DNA from: Shewanella sp. MR-4
GTDB taxonomy: Bacteria > Pseudomonadota > Gammaproteobacteria > Enterobacterales > Shewanellaceae
DNA length: 64,000 bases
Direction: 5' to 3'
Assembly (NCBI RefSeq): GCF_000014685.1
Contig: NC_008321.1
Location: forward strand, 2,663,001-2,727,000
Shown here: positions 35,501-41,607 of the stretch, in pieces
How positions within the stretch are numbered: position 1 is the first letter of the stretch
Layout of the letters: the number at the start of each line of letters is the position of its first letter
Made by a program: the position numbers and the translations under genes
The notes under the pieces: model-generated
Databases searched by the model: none
Told to the model about the DNA's origin: nothing
Seen by the model: the letters and a program-made list of their open reading frames with translations, nothing else

Positions 35501-35806
35501 ATCGACTTTAGTACGCGAGGCGGCATCGACTTCGATCAAGTCAACAAAGCGGCCTTGGGCAATTTCGACACAGCTGCCACACACACCACAGGGGGATGCC
35601 GTTACGCCCTTTTCACAGTTGAGGCCTTTGGCGAAGAGGCGCGCCAAACTGGTCTTGCCCACACCGCGTGTACCCGTAAAAAGATAAGCATGGTGTAAAC
35701 GTTGTTGCGTTAACGCATTCGTGAGCGCGTGCAACACGTGGCTTTGGCCGACCATCTGTTCGAATGTGGCAGGGCGCCATTTTCTGGCTAACACCTGATA
35801 TGACAT
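32591..35806 (-). CDS. dnaX: DNA polymerase III tau subunit (with predicted gamma frameshift product)
   Basis: The ATG at 35806 (MSYQVLARKWRPATF) gives 1071 residues; the longer frame adds 23 unlikely ones. The clamp-loader ATPase region occupies residues 1 to about 370: Walker A GTRGVGKTS, zinc site C-x8-C-x2-C-x2-C (CEKGVTASPCGVCGSC), Walker B LIDEVHML, SRC sensor. A very long acidic Ala/Ser/Glu/Gln-rich linker follows (about 380-890), then the C-terminal domain (LTLAQSITGHPLDLHWYKLMASLEIGG...) that binds alpha and DnaB. E. coli tau is 643 residues; the excess is nearly all linker. An A9 run at 34602-34594 (Glu402-Lys-Lys-Thr) with AGAGG 3 bases before it should allow slippage: the -1 frame ends after NSVNFHR, a 411-residue gamma-like product. 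Confidence 0.95.
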   Translation of the reverse strand: MSYQVLARKWRPATFEQMVGQSHVLHALTNALTQQRLHHAYLFTGTRGVGKTSLARLFAKGLNCEKGVTASPCGVCGSCVEIAQGRFVDLIEVDAASRTKVDDTRELLDNVQYRPTRGRFKVYLIDEVHMLSRSSFNALLKTLEEPPEHVKFLLATTDPQKLPVTVLSRCLQFNLKSLTQQEIGTQLQHILTQEQLPFEHEALTLLAKAANGSMRDALSLTDQAIAFGGGTVMLNQVQSMLGSIDEQHVLRLLKALTDADIGVLMQSCAQVLAYGADAQEVLRSLLELLHQITLTQFAPAAAQQSLYSAQIQAFAEQLAPEQVQLYYQILLTGRKDLPHAPDPKSGLEMALLRAVAFVPEKPVKRWQVEDAAKVSLPAQQPSTIPAATEQAVNRVENQAEAEKKTPLTSTVDSQPAATEAVQSGFMSEPSVADPTLPQPEISKASQASQALVAEAAQQLLSDEDVSAVDGDDTAGEESALNAALIAEQQVILSQAQSQGFGASTEVVSSTEAVLISESSPNSKTDASSESSPEPSSVSTPVSNLDAEHNQAAMMDSASIAQKPSAAALTATVALSYDDAEENIQAGANQSTDALASDEYSAEDYGQYDYAAAPLDAYQDDYSQFMVEEQGRFSGMEDSSLMSDSIQSIDHSDVVHEPAAAAPKSQSFADNSVSTTPPVSTATVSLEDDDILSAVLAARDSLLSDLDALSTKEGDGKKLATEVKVKTPSQNVHTAPATKASASTPSETKTASGEAENDFELPFDDDFEIESLFEAQAGVINASLPAHVAPAPHPQFDPNDRPPWEEAPVDTLADVEPVATSYQGSETARAPQVSQTPQPIIAPQEPELATGIAHSASIPTLPTDTGAANTKTANSEETRVEQAIAPHPQRDTAAQPVTQTQTPPQSSEETQQSAPSTALTLAQSITGHPLDLHWYKLMASLEIGGRVRQLAVNSICQLQANPLPLLLKPDQKHLSAPVAIEQLEQALTAALGNPRQVEVVIGIDPTRETPLELRKRFHQELLQQARQSLMMDDNVQWLINRFGAELDQDTLVYPPELLAQRSGLIPALPEPE
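34594..34602 (-). promoter_or_regulatory. A9 slippage site in dnaX (gamma production)
   Basis: Coding strand reads GAA AAA AAA ACT. The -1 frame reads AAC TCC GTT AAC TTC CAC CGT TGA; the other frame reads CTC CGT TAA. An SD-like AGAGG precedes the run by 3 bases. A9 in dnaX is known to cause transcriptional slippage in Thermus; E. coli uses A AAA AAG with ribosomal frameshifting. Confidence 0.7.
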
Positions 35807-35842
35807 GGAACTCCCCAATGTGCATGACAAGAATGTTGGTAC

Positions 35843-35862
35843 AAAAAAGGGGATCGCGCCCC
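35843..35862 (-). terminator. Terminator of apt
   Basis: On the minus strand GGGG-CGCGAT-CCCC followed by TTTTTT, between apt and dnaX. The stem is short but the T tail is good. Confidence 0.65.
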
Positions 35863-35935
35863 GAGATAGTTGCAAGATAACATGTCAATTAACGACATGC
35901 CATTAAACTATCCCTAGGCGCCTTTGGCTGAAGAA

Positions 35936-36481
35936 TTATTCGCCTTCAAACTCACAAAGTTTAACCAACTCAAGACCTAAGGCAGTTAAACGGGCTTCGC
36001 CACCGAGATCGGGTAATGAAATCACAAAGGCCGCATCTTGTACTTCACCACCCAGTTGGCGGATAAGTTTGACTGTGGCTTCGATAGTACCGCCAGTGGC
36101 CAGCAAATCGTCAACCACCAACACTTTGTCATTCGCGGTAATCGCATCGGTATGGATTTCAAGACTATCGTGGCCATATTCCAGCTCATAGCTTTGGCTA
36201 ATGGTCGCACGTGGTAACTTACCTGGCTTACGTACAGGCACAAAACCAATGCCTAATTCCAGAGCTAAAGGCGCACCAAACAAGAAACCACGGGCTTCGG
36301 TGCCCACAATCTTGGTAAAGCCTTTATTGCGATATTGCTCAACTAATAAATCGATAGTCGCTTTATAGGCCGCGGCATTTTCCAGCAGACTGGTCACATC
36401 GCGAAATAGAATCCCTTCCTTAGGATAATTAGGAATCGTTTTAATGCTTTGCTTTATCAAGGATAAGGTTTCTGTATTCAT
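35936..36481 (-). CDS. apt: Adenine phosphoribosyltransferase
   Basis: Converts adenine and PRPP to AMP (purine salvage). About 181 residues from ATG 36481; an in-frame ATG two codons upstream (36487) is also possible. Motifs: DYPKEG-type N-terminus ([16 protein letters not shown]), [33 protein letters not shown], and the PRPP site [13 protein letters not shown]. It lies upstream of dnaX on the same strand, as in E. coli. Confidence 0.96.
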
Positions 36482-36667
36482 AGCCATTTAATTAACTTAA
36501 TCATTTCGCCACGCGTAACTGCTGGCGGTAAAAACAAAACGTCCACAGCGAGTGTGGACGAGCTTTAATAATTCGCACAAAGCTTATGCCGCTTTGGTTT
36601 GAGTTGCAATAAGCAGCGTATTCAAGTGACGAATTGGTTACCAATTTGTGCCTTAGATCAAATGTGC

Positions 36668-37036
36668 TTAGGATTCGATTTCAGGAATGGTTTTAAGATA
36701 CCAAAGTAATCCGCAAGCCATGGTGAGCAGCAGCAACTTCACCCATACAATCGGGACCACCAAAATGCTAATGCTAAAACTGAGTCCCGTGAGCAACATC
36801 GCTCGGCGTTTAAGGCCGGGGCGCATCGCCCTGTGTTGTTGCCATTGGGTCAGCGCATCGGCAAACCAAGGGTGTGTCATCAACCACTGGTGTAAGCGCT
36901 CGCTTGAGCGGGCAAAACAAAAAGCCGCCAATAGAATAAACGGCACAGTCGGTAGTAGAGGCAATACAATACCCAGCAGTCCAAGGCCTAACGCCAAGCA
37001 ACCTATCAATAAAAACAAACCGCGTTTCAATATCAT
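36668..37036 (-). CDS. ybaN: YbaN family (DUF454) inner-membrane protein
   Basis: 122 residues from ATG 37036. The longer frame (from 37084) starts inside a terminator hairpin and is unlikely. RGLFLLIGCLALGLGLLGIVLPLLPTVPFILLAAFCFARSSERLHQWLMTHPWF is the DUF454 core, with the conserved PLLPTxPF and FARS segments. Two further hydrophobic stretches lie at the C-terminus. Function unknown. Position upstream of apt matches E. coli ybaN-apt-dnaX. Confidence 0.88.
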   Translation of the reverse strand: MILKRGLFLLIGCLALGLGLLGIVLPLLPTVPFILLAAFCFARSSERLHQWLMTHPWFADALTQWQQHRAMRPGLKRRAMLLTGLSFSISILVVPIVWVKLLLLTMACGLLWYLKTIPEIES

Positions 37037-37075
37037 AGTTTGTAAATGATCATAGTATGTAGATGCCTCAAACCT

Positions 37076-37103
37076 GAAAAACAAAAGCCACTCTAAGAGT
37101 GGC
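37076..37103 (-). terminator. Terminator of the 40-residue membrane protein gene
   Basis: GCCACTC / GAGTGGC stem (7 bp, TAA loop) at 37087-37103, followed on the minus strand by TTTTGTTTTT, 33 bases after the stop at 37137. Confidence 0.8.
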
Positions 37104-37136
37104 CAGTAGTATACTCAATTTGAGATTAAAACCTGC

Positions 37137-37259
37137 TTAAATTAAGCCTAATTGCTTTAACCAAGTCAGGCTTGCTGGTAGCGTCGGCAACAGTAAGACT
37201 AAAATAAAACCAATAAAATACATAAAGTTAAATGGGTCTTTAAATGGCTGACTGCTCAT
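37137..37259 (-). CDS. 40-residue single-pass membrane protein
   Basis: ATG at 37259 with GAGGAG 5 bases upstream; 41 codons to TAA. The product begins MSSQPFKDPFNFMYF and has one hydrophobic segment of about 20 residues (roughly 12-31), then TWLKQLGLI. It has its own terminator and a CRP/FNR-like palindrome 46 bases upstream, so it has the parts of a complete transcription unit. I do not recognise the family. The ribosome-binding site, hydrophobic pattern and flanking signals support a real gene. Confidence 0.72.
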   Translation of the reverse strand: MSSQPFKDPFNFMYFIGFILVLLLPTLPASLTWLKQLGLI

Positions 37260-37305
37260 TACAGCTCCTCAAATGTGTGCAAAGATAAGTGCGCAGGAAT
37301 CGTAC

Positions 37306-37321
37306 AGTGATTAAGATCACA
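37306..37321 (-). promoter_or_regulatory. CRP/FNR-like operator upstream of the small membrane protein
   Basis: TGTGATCTTAATCACT on the minus strand: TGTGA-N6-TCACT fits the CRP consensus TGTGA-N6-TCACA, and GTGAT-N4-ATCAC is symmetrical, close to the FNR form TTGAT-N4-ATCAA. CRP governs anaerobic respiration in Shewanella. Confidence 0.6.
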
Positions 37322-37415
37322 AAACGGGCGCCATTGTAGCGGTTTGTCAAATCAACAAAAACCCTTTTTATGTAAGGTTATTGCATTTATTTTGCTGATT
37401 TTGGCAGCATGCAGC

Positions 37416-38156
37416 TTAAATCCCGCGCACTATCCCTTTAACGGCCAGTTGTTCGAGTAACTGAATACAGCCTTGGGTTAACATCTCTGGTTGCATTTGC
37501 GGATAAATCCCTTGCAACCAGTTCAGTATGTCATCGAGGCAACTCTGTCCTTGTTCTACCAAATATCCCAGCACTTGCGCACTTAACGGCGTTAATTGTA
37601 AGAAGCCCACCTCGCCCGCCTCATCCTGATAGAGGCAAAAAAACACTGGCTGCGGCAGCGGCGCTGTCGGGCGATAATCTTGGCGGATCTGCTGCACCGG
37701 ATATTGGTACTGGGCCACACTCGCCGTTGCCGCTAAACACAAATAACGCTGCAAAATATCTGCGCTGGACAGTCTCTCTTGCTGGTCAACTTGTTGCGCC
37801 GTCGCCACTCGCAGCTCGAGCCATTCATAGTGCGCCAGCTCCAACATAAAAGACGGATCACTTTCTGCTGGTGAATATTCAAATTGCAGGAATTGCAAAA
37901 ATTCTCCGGCAATATCAATAAAAATTGGGGACTTACAATCGTGTTGACTGAAAAAAGCCTGCACTAAGGCTTGCCACTGTGCATCGCTATAAAGACTTTT
38001 AAGAACGGGAAAAGCATTAGAGACAAAACCCATCACATTATTAAAAAACAGCTCTCGATAAACCTGCATCCGCTCTAAGGGCACACCGCTCGGCACTGGG
38101 TTTTGTGGATCGCGAATATAATCGATAAAAGACTGCTGTACTTGCGTAAAATCCAT
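37416..38156 (-). CDS. DUF2063 partner protein of the MNIO enzyme (HvfC/BufC-type)
   Basis: 246 residues, soluble. The N-terminal domain (FTQVQQSFIDYIRDPQNPVPSGVPLERMQVYRELFFNNVMGFVSNAFPVLKSL) is the DUF2063 signature, the partner that binds the RiPP precursor and presents it to the DUF692 enzyme. The C-terminal half is winged-helix-like. Its ATG shares one base with the stop of the DUF692 gene (TGATG), so translation is coupled. Together with the precursor at 39130 it forms an A-B-C operon like hvfABC of Haemophilus and the bufferin clusters. Confidence 0.9.
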   Translation of the reverse strand: MDFTQVQQSFIDYIRDPQNPVPSGVPLERMQVYRELFFNNVMGFVSNAFPVLKSLYSDAQWQALVQAFFSQHDCKSPIFIDIAGEFLQFLQFEYSPAESDPSFMLELAHYEWLELRVATAQQVDQQERLSSADILQRYLCLAATASVAQYQYPVQQIRQDYRPTAPLPQPVFFCLYQDEAGEVGFLQLTPLSAQVLGYLVEQGQSCLDDILNWLQGIYPQMQPEMLTQGCIQLLEQLAVKGIVRGI

Positions 38157-38995
38157 CAGGCAATCCTCTTGTCTAAACGATTTTTCGCCCGCGCTTGATA
38201 GGCATGGATTTGATTAATCTCATCCAATAACTGCACCGTTTCAGGCAGATTAAAGTCACGTTCCAGCAGTGTCGGCAAGACACCATGCTGGGCATAGCAC
38301 TTATCCAACAATGCCCAAACCGGATCGTTGATGTCGCTGCCATGGGTGTCGATCAGCAAGGTTTCAGACTGTTGGTAATGCCCTGCGATATGCAAATAGG
38401 CGATGCGCTCCGTTGGCATGGCCTTTAAATAAGCCTCGGCATCGTATTGATGATTTATCGAATTCACATAGATATTATTAACATCTAACAGCAGCTTACA
38501 GTCGGCCTCTTCTAACACTGCGGTCAAAAATGCCTGCTCACTCATCTGTGCGCTCGGCGCGGCATAAAAGGAAATATTCTCGAGGATCAAAGGCCGCTCT
38601 AAAATATCCTCCACCTGTTTTACCCGCGTTGCCACATGCTTAACGGCGTCATAGGTAAAGGGAATGGGCATGAGATCGTATAAATGACCGCCACCCGAGC
38701 AATAACTTAAATGCTCCGAATAGACTTCAATTTGGTGCAGATCCATAAACGCCTTCACTTGGCGGACAAATTCCAAATCTAAGGGGGCAGGACTGCCGAT
38801 AGAGAGTGATAGACCATGGCAGAAAAAAGTATGTTGCTCAGTAAGCTGCCTAAATTGCTTGCCGTATTTTCCACCGAGCGTCATCCAGTTTTCAGGGGCG
38901 ACCTCTAAAAAATCGATAGCCGTTGGCAGCGCTTGGCAAAACTCACTGAGCATTTCACGCCTTAAGCCTAATCCAACCAGTCCACTCTCTTGCAT
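38156..38995 (-). CDS. DUF692 multinuclear iron oxidase (MNIO), HvfB/BufB-type RiPP enzyme
   Basis: The ATG at 38995 is favoured by GAGAGG 8 bases upstream (279 residues); a GTG at 39004 is possible. TIM-barrel protein with metal-ligand motifs of the MNIO family: EVAPENWM, FFCHGLSLSIGSPAPLD, EVYSEHLSYCSG, ILENISFYA, LLLDVNNIYVNSINH, YLHIAGHY and DTHGSDINDPVWALL (His, Glu, Asn and Asp ligands). Characterised relatives use two or three irons to oxidise cysteine in EGKCG repeats to oxazolone-thioamide or thiooxazole groups. The substrate here is expected to be the repeat peptide at 39130-39561. Confidence 0.92.
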   Translation of the reverse strand: MQESGLVGLGLRREMLSEFCQALPTAIDFLEVAPENWMTLGGKYGKQFRQLTEQHTFFCHGLSLSIGSPAPLDLEFVRQVKAFMDLHQIEVYSEHLSYCSGGGHLYDLMPIPFTYDAVKHVATRVKQVEDILERPLILENISFYAAPSAQMSEQAFLTAVLEEADCKLLLDVNNIYVNSINHQYDAEAYLKAMPTERIAYLHIAGHYQQSETLLIDTHGSDINDPVWALLDKCYAQHGVLPTLLERDFNLPETVQLLDEINQIHAYQARAKNRLDKRIA

Positions 38996-39012
38996 TGCTT
39001 TCACCTCTCACC

Positions 39013-39057
39013 TAGGGCTTGTCGAGATTACCTTTTCGTTCTGGCAAGCCCACACTC
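39013..39057. repeat. Remnant of the MITE-like repeat found at 41289-41532
   Basis: TAGGGC-TTG-TCGAGATTA...TTCTGGCAAGC...CTCG matches the right end of the full element read in reverse (TAGGGCGTGTTGACGTTTCGAGATTA...TTCTGGCAAGCTCG), with a deletion of about 9 bases. It lies directly upstream of the DUF692 gene. Confidence 0.55.
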
Positions 39058-39074
39058 GAATGCTGCTAAACAAA

Positions 39075-39092
39075 GGCCAGCTGAGGCTGGCC
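39075..39092 (-). terminator. Attenuator-like hairpin between RiPP precursor and enzyme genes
   Basis: GGCCAGC / GCTGGCC, a 7-bp stem with a TGAG loop, followed on the minus strand by TTTGTTTAG. It lies about 38 bases after the precursor stop. It would allow partial read-through, giving more precursor than enzyme. Confidence 0.65.
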
Positions 39093-39129
39093 AAGTGTAG
39101 AGCTGAAGCTCGATAGTATCGACTCGTGC

Positions 39130-39561
39130 TTATTTCATCTCTTTTTTGACTGCGTCGGCCTTAGCTTCGACTTTTTCAGCGGTTTTCTTCATATCGCCAC
39201 CGCATTTAGCTTCACCACATTTACCTTCGTGGGCTTTATCGGCTGCGGCTTTTTTCATATCGGCGCCACATTTAGCTTCACCGCATTTGCCTTCGTGGGC
39301 TTTATCAGCAGCGGCTTTCTTCATGTCGGCACCACATTTGGCTTCGCCACATTTACCTTCTTTGGCTTTTTCGGCTGCGGCTTTTTTCATATCGCCACCA
39401 CATTTAGCTTCGCCGCATTTACCTTCTGAACCGACGATTTGATAACCCGCTTCCATGGTTTCAAATCCGAATGGGTTGGTTTGCGCATTCACGGCAAACG
39501 CAGAACCGACCACCACTGTACCTAACGCAACTGCAACGGCTGTTTGCTTAACTGACTTCAT
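39130..39561 (-). CDS. Bufferin/HvfA-type RiPP precursor with four EGKCG repeats
   Basis: 143 residues. An N-terminal Sec signal peptide (hydrophobic core at about 8-22, cleavage near VNA-Q at 26-27), unusual among RiPPs but typical of this family. Then NPFGFETMEAGYQIVGS and four tandem 22-residue units EGKCGEAKCG[GA]DMKKAA..., with EGKCG at residues 46, 68, 90 and 112 and eight cysteines in all. A Lys-rich tail ends the protein. EGKCG is the motif modified by MNIO enzymes in HvfA and BufA2, which yields a copper-binding periplasmic peptide. The ribosome-binding site is AAGGAAG. Confidence 0.92.
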   Translation of the reverse strand: MKSVKQTAVAVALGTVVVGSAFAVNAQTNPFGFETMEAGYQIVGSEGKCGEAKCGGDMKKAAAEKAKEGKCGEAKCGADMKKAAADKAHEGKCGEAKCGADMKKAAADKAHEGKCGEAKCGGDMKKTAEKVEAKADAVKKEMK

Positions 39562-39595
39562 ATATTTCTTCCTTTTATTTGATGAATGGTGGCCA

Positions 39596-39608
39596 ACAAC
39601 AGTGTTGT
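39596..39608. promoter_or_regulatory. Palindrome upstream of the RiPP precursor gene
   Basis: ACAACA-G-TGTTGT, a 13-base perfect palindrome 35 bases before the precursor ATG. It could be an operator or an RNA hairpin in the leader; no regulator is assigned. Confidence 0.4.
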
Positions 39609-39820
39609 AGCTGGCTTACTGCAAAAGACCCGCCCCATCTCGGTTTCATTTCAAAAAATATCACTAAATCACAGAAATAATCAAAATATGCTGATAGGAA
39701 ACAGAATTTAGTCGCATAAATCCCCAAAAACAGCTCTTACCCTTCCCTCGCAATGCTTTGTAACCACAGTCCAATAGGATAGAATGCACGCCCTTTGAAA
39801 CTGGATATGGGTTTGTTGCA

Positions 39821-40768
39821 GTGCGCGTAATTTTGGCTCCGATGGAAGGCGTGGTTGACGACTTAATGCGAGATATTTTGTCTTCAATTAACCCCTACGA
39901 TTTGCTCGTCACCGAATTTGTGCGCGTGGTTGACCAACTCTTACCCGAAAAAGTGTTTCTCAAACTCTGCCCCGAACTGCTCAATGGCGGCTTTACCCCC
40001 TCGGGCACGCCGGTTCGTGTACAGCTTTTAGGGCAAGAGCCCAACTGCATGGCCGAAAACGCGATGCGCGCGATTGAGCTTGGCTCCCACGGCGTCGATG
40101 CAAACTTTGGTTGCCCCGCTAAGATGGTGAACCGCAGTAATGGCGGCGCGGTGTTGCTGCAATACCCTAATACGATTCACGATATTGTGCGTGCCATGCG
40201 CCAAGCCGTGCCCGCCGAGCATCCGGTGACGGCGAAAATTCGTTTAGGCTACGAAGACAAATCCCTGTTTATGGAAAATGCGCTGGCCGTTTATGAAGCG
40301 GGCGCGACAGAACTGGCTATCCATGCCCGCAGTAAGGTCGATGGTTACAAACCGCCCGCCTACTGGGAATACATTACCGAAGTGCGCGAGCGTTTGCCCA
40401 TTCCAGTGATTGCTAATGGTGAGATTTGGAACCGCGAAGATGCCGAGCGTTGTATGGCGGTGACGGGCTGCGACAGCATTATGATAGGCCGCGGCGCGAT
40501 TTCGCTGCCTAATCTTGCCGACACGATTAAGACTGGCGCGGCGCCTTATCGCTGGGCCGACACCTTAGGTTTGATGCTCAGCTACACCCAACGCGAGCTG
40601 AGCGGCCGTAAGAGTGATTATTATCCGGCGCGAATTAAGCAGTGGTTTAGTTATCTCAATCGCCAATACCCCGAGGCGGACACCCTGTTTAGGGAGCTAC
40701 GCATCTATAAAACCACAGAGGAAATTGTGCGAGTGCTAGAAGAGGCGCAGCTACGCCTTAATCAATAA
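39821..40768 (+). CDS. dusC: tRNA-dihydrouridine(16) synthase DusC
   Basis: 315 residues from a GTG start (MRVILAPMEGVVDDLMRDIL), the E. coli DusC length. FMN-dependent TIM barrel that reduces U16 of tRNA. Motifs: LAPMEGV, the catalytic-Cys loop NFGCPAKMVNRSNGGAVLL, KIRLGYED, ELAIHARSKVDGYKPPAYWEYI, IPVIANGEIWN and IGRGAISLPNL. The GCPA..VN..NGG form and the ARSKVDGYKPPA loop indicate the DusC subgroup rather than DusA or DusB. Confidence 0.93.
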   Translation: MRVILAPMEGVVDDLMRDILSSINPYDLLVTEFVRVVDQLLPEKVFLKLCPELLNGGFTPSGTPVRVQLLGQEPNCMAENAMRAIELGSHGVDANFGCPAKMVNRSNGGAVLLQYPNTIHDIVRAMRQAVPAEHPVTAKIRLGYEDKSLFMENALAVYEAGATELAIHARSKVDGYKPPAYWEYITEVRERLPIPVIANGEIWNREDAERCMAVTGCDSIMIGRGAISLPNLADTIKTGAAPYRWADTLGLMLSYTQRELSGRKSDYYPARIKQWFSYLNRQYPEADTLFRELRIYKTTEEIVRVLEEAQLRLNQ

Positions 40769-40800
40769 GGGCTCAACGCTCACAGGATAATCCCATAAAA

Positions 40801-40831
40801 AAGTGGTGAATTTTTAGGTAAACCACCACTT
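40801..40831 (+). terminator. Weak hairpin after dusC
   Basis: AAGTGGTG / CACCACTT, an 8-bp stem with a 15-base loop, 32 bases after dusC; no T run follows. Confidence 0.4.
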
Positions 40832-40855
40832 AATCCCTATAAATCGTACAGATAC

Positions 40856-40869
40856 TTGATCTTTATCAT
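40856..40869 (+). promoter_or_regulatory. FNR/EtrA-like site upstream of the DksA-like gene
   Basis: TTGAT-CTTT-ATCAT, one base from the FNR consensus TTGAT-N4-ATCAA, 62 bases before the GTG at 40932. This suggests oxygen-dependent control. Confidence 0.5.
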
Positions 40870-40931
40870 AGTCGCTGATAGTGGAACTATTAGACTGAAT
40901 GTCCAGAGTCAGATAAAACAGGCGATTTTAC

Positions 40932-41291
40932 GTGAGCACCACCCATATCAGACAAGAATTGTCAGAGCTTGAAGCTAATCTAAGGAAGGAAATCGGCGCG
41001 CTCCCTCAGTTTATAGAAATACTTGGGGCGGATTATGCCAACCTCACCCTAGGCGAACTTATCGACCGCTTGGCACAGAGCCACCTCGCAGAGCATCCAC
41101 TATTTTGCCGTTTAAACCGCCTCGATGCTGCCTCCTGTCAACTCGACTTAGGTCTGTACGGCCTCTGCTCCGATTGTGAAACTGAAATCGAAGCCGAGCG
41201 CTTAAACCAAGATCCCACAGAACAACGCTGCAGCAGCTGTGCTGAACATTATCAGCATGAACATAGGCATGAACTGCGCCTGAGTCACTAG
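40932..41291 (+). CDS. DksA/TraR-family zinc-finger protein
   Basis: 119 residues from a GTG start. An N-terminal helical region (HIRQELSELEANLRKEIG...) is followed by a C4 zinc finger, LCSDC...RCSSC, in the DksA/TraR arrangement (GLYGLCSDCETEIEAERLNQDPTEQRCSSCAEHY). The Asp pair of DksA's coiled-coil tip is not evident, so direct RNA-polymerase action like DksA is uncertain. A near-consensus FNR site lies upstream. The stop codon TAG forms part of the left terminal repeat of the MITE-like element that follows. Confidence 0.85.
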   Translation: MSTTHIRQELSELEANLRKEIGALPQFIEILGADYANLTLGELIDRLAQSHLAEHPLFCRLNRLDAASCQLDLGLYGLCSDCETEIEAERLNQDPTEQRCSSCAEHYQHEHRHELRLSH

Positions 41292-41532
41292 GGCATGTTG
41301 ACGTTTAATGGTTACTTTTACAGCAACTTGGCTGGCGTTTATGCAAGGCAAAGTCCGCGCGGTGTAGTTATTCTACATAAACGGACGATAACGTAGCAGA
41401 AACGCCAGCCAAACACTGCCCGAAGGGTTCTTCTGGCAAGGTTGCTCTCTTTGTCACACGTCATTCCTCGTTTCGCGAGCGCGAGCTTGCCAGAATGAAC
41501 AAAATTTAATCTCGAAACGTCAACACGCCCTA
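41289..41532. mobile_element. MITE-like element, 244 bp, with nested hairpins
   Basis: 18-bp terminal inverted repeats TAGGGCATGTTGACGTTT (41289-41306) and AAACGTCAACACGCCCTA (41515-41532) with one mismatch and TA at both outer ends. Inside are a perfect 13-bp inverted repeat (TTGGCTGGCGTTT 41328-41340 / AAACGCCAGCCAA 41400-41412) and a perfect 10-bp one (TTCTGGCAAG 41431-41440 / CTTGCCAGAA 41486-41495). No reading frame of note. A partial copy lies at 39013-39057. Confidence 0.8.
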
Positions 41533-41553
41533 GCTAATAACTCAATAATCTAT

Positions 41554-41583
41554 AAGCAAAAAAACCTCCGCAAGCGGAGGTTT
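41554..41583 (-). terminator. Terminator of the TonB-dependent receptor gene
   Basis: AAACCTCCGC / GCGGAGGTTT, a 10-bp stem, followed on the minus strand by TTTTTGC, 24 bases after the receptor stop. Confidence 0.85.
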
Positions 41584-41607
41584 GGGTTATCCAGGGAGAG
41601 GGATAAC

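Noticed and set aside
35807..35935. 4.5S RNA gene upstream of dnaX
   Set aside because: The conserved SRP RNA core sequence is not present; only a terminator and a small palindrome are seen.
39146..39442. Long plus-strand frames antisense to the RiPP precursor
   Set aside because: They arise from the 66-bp repeats of the precursor gene and lack start signals.
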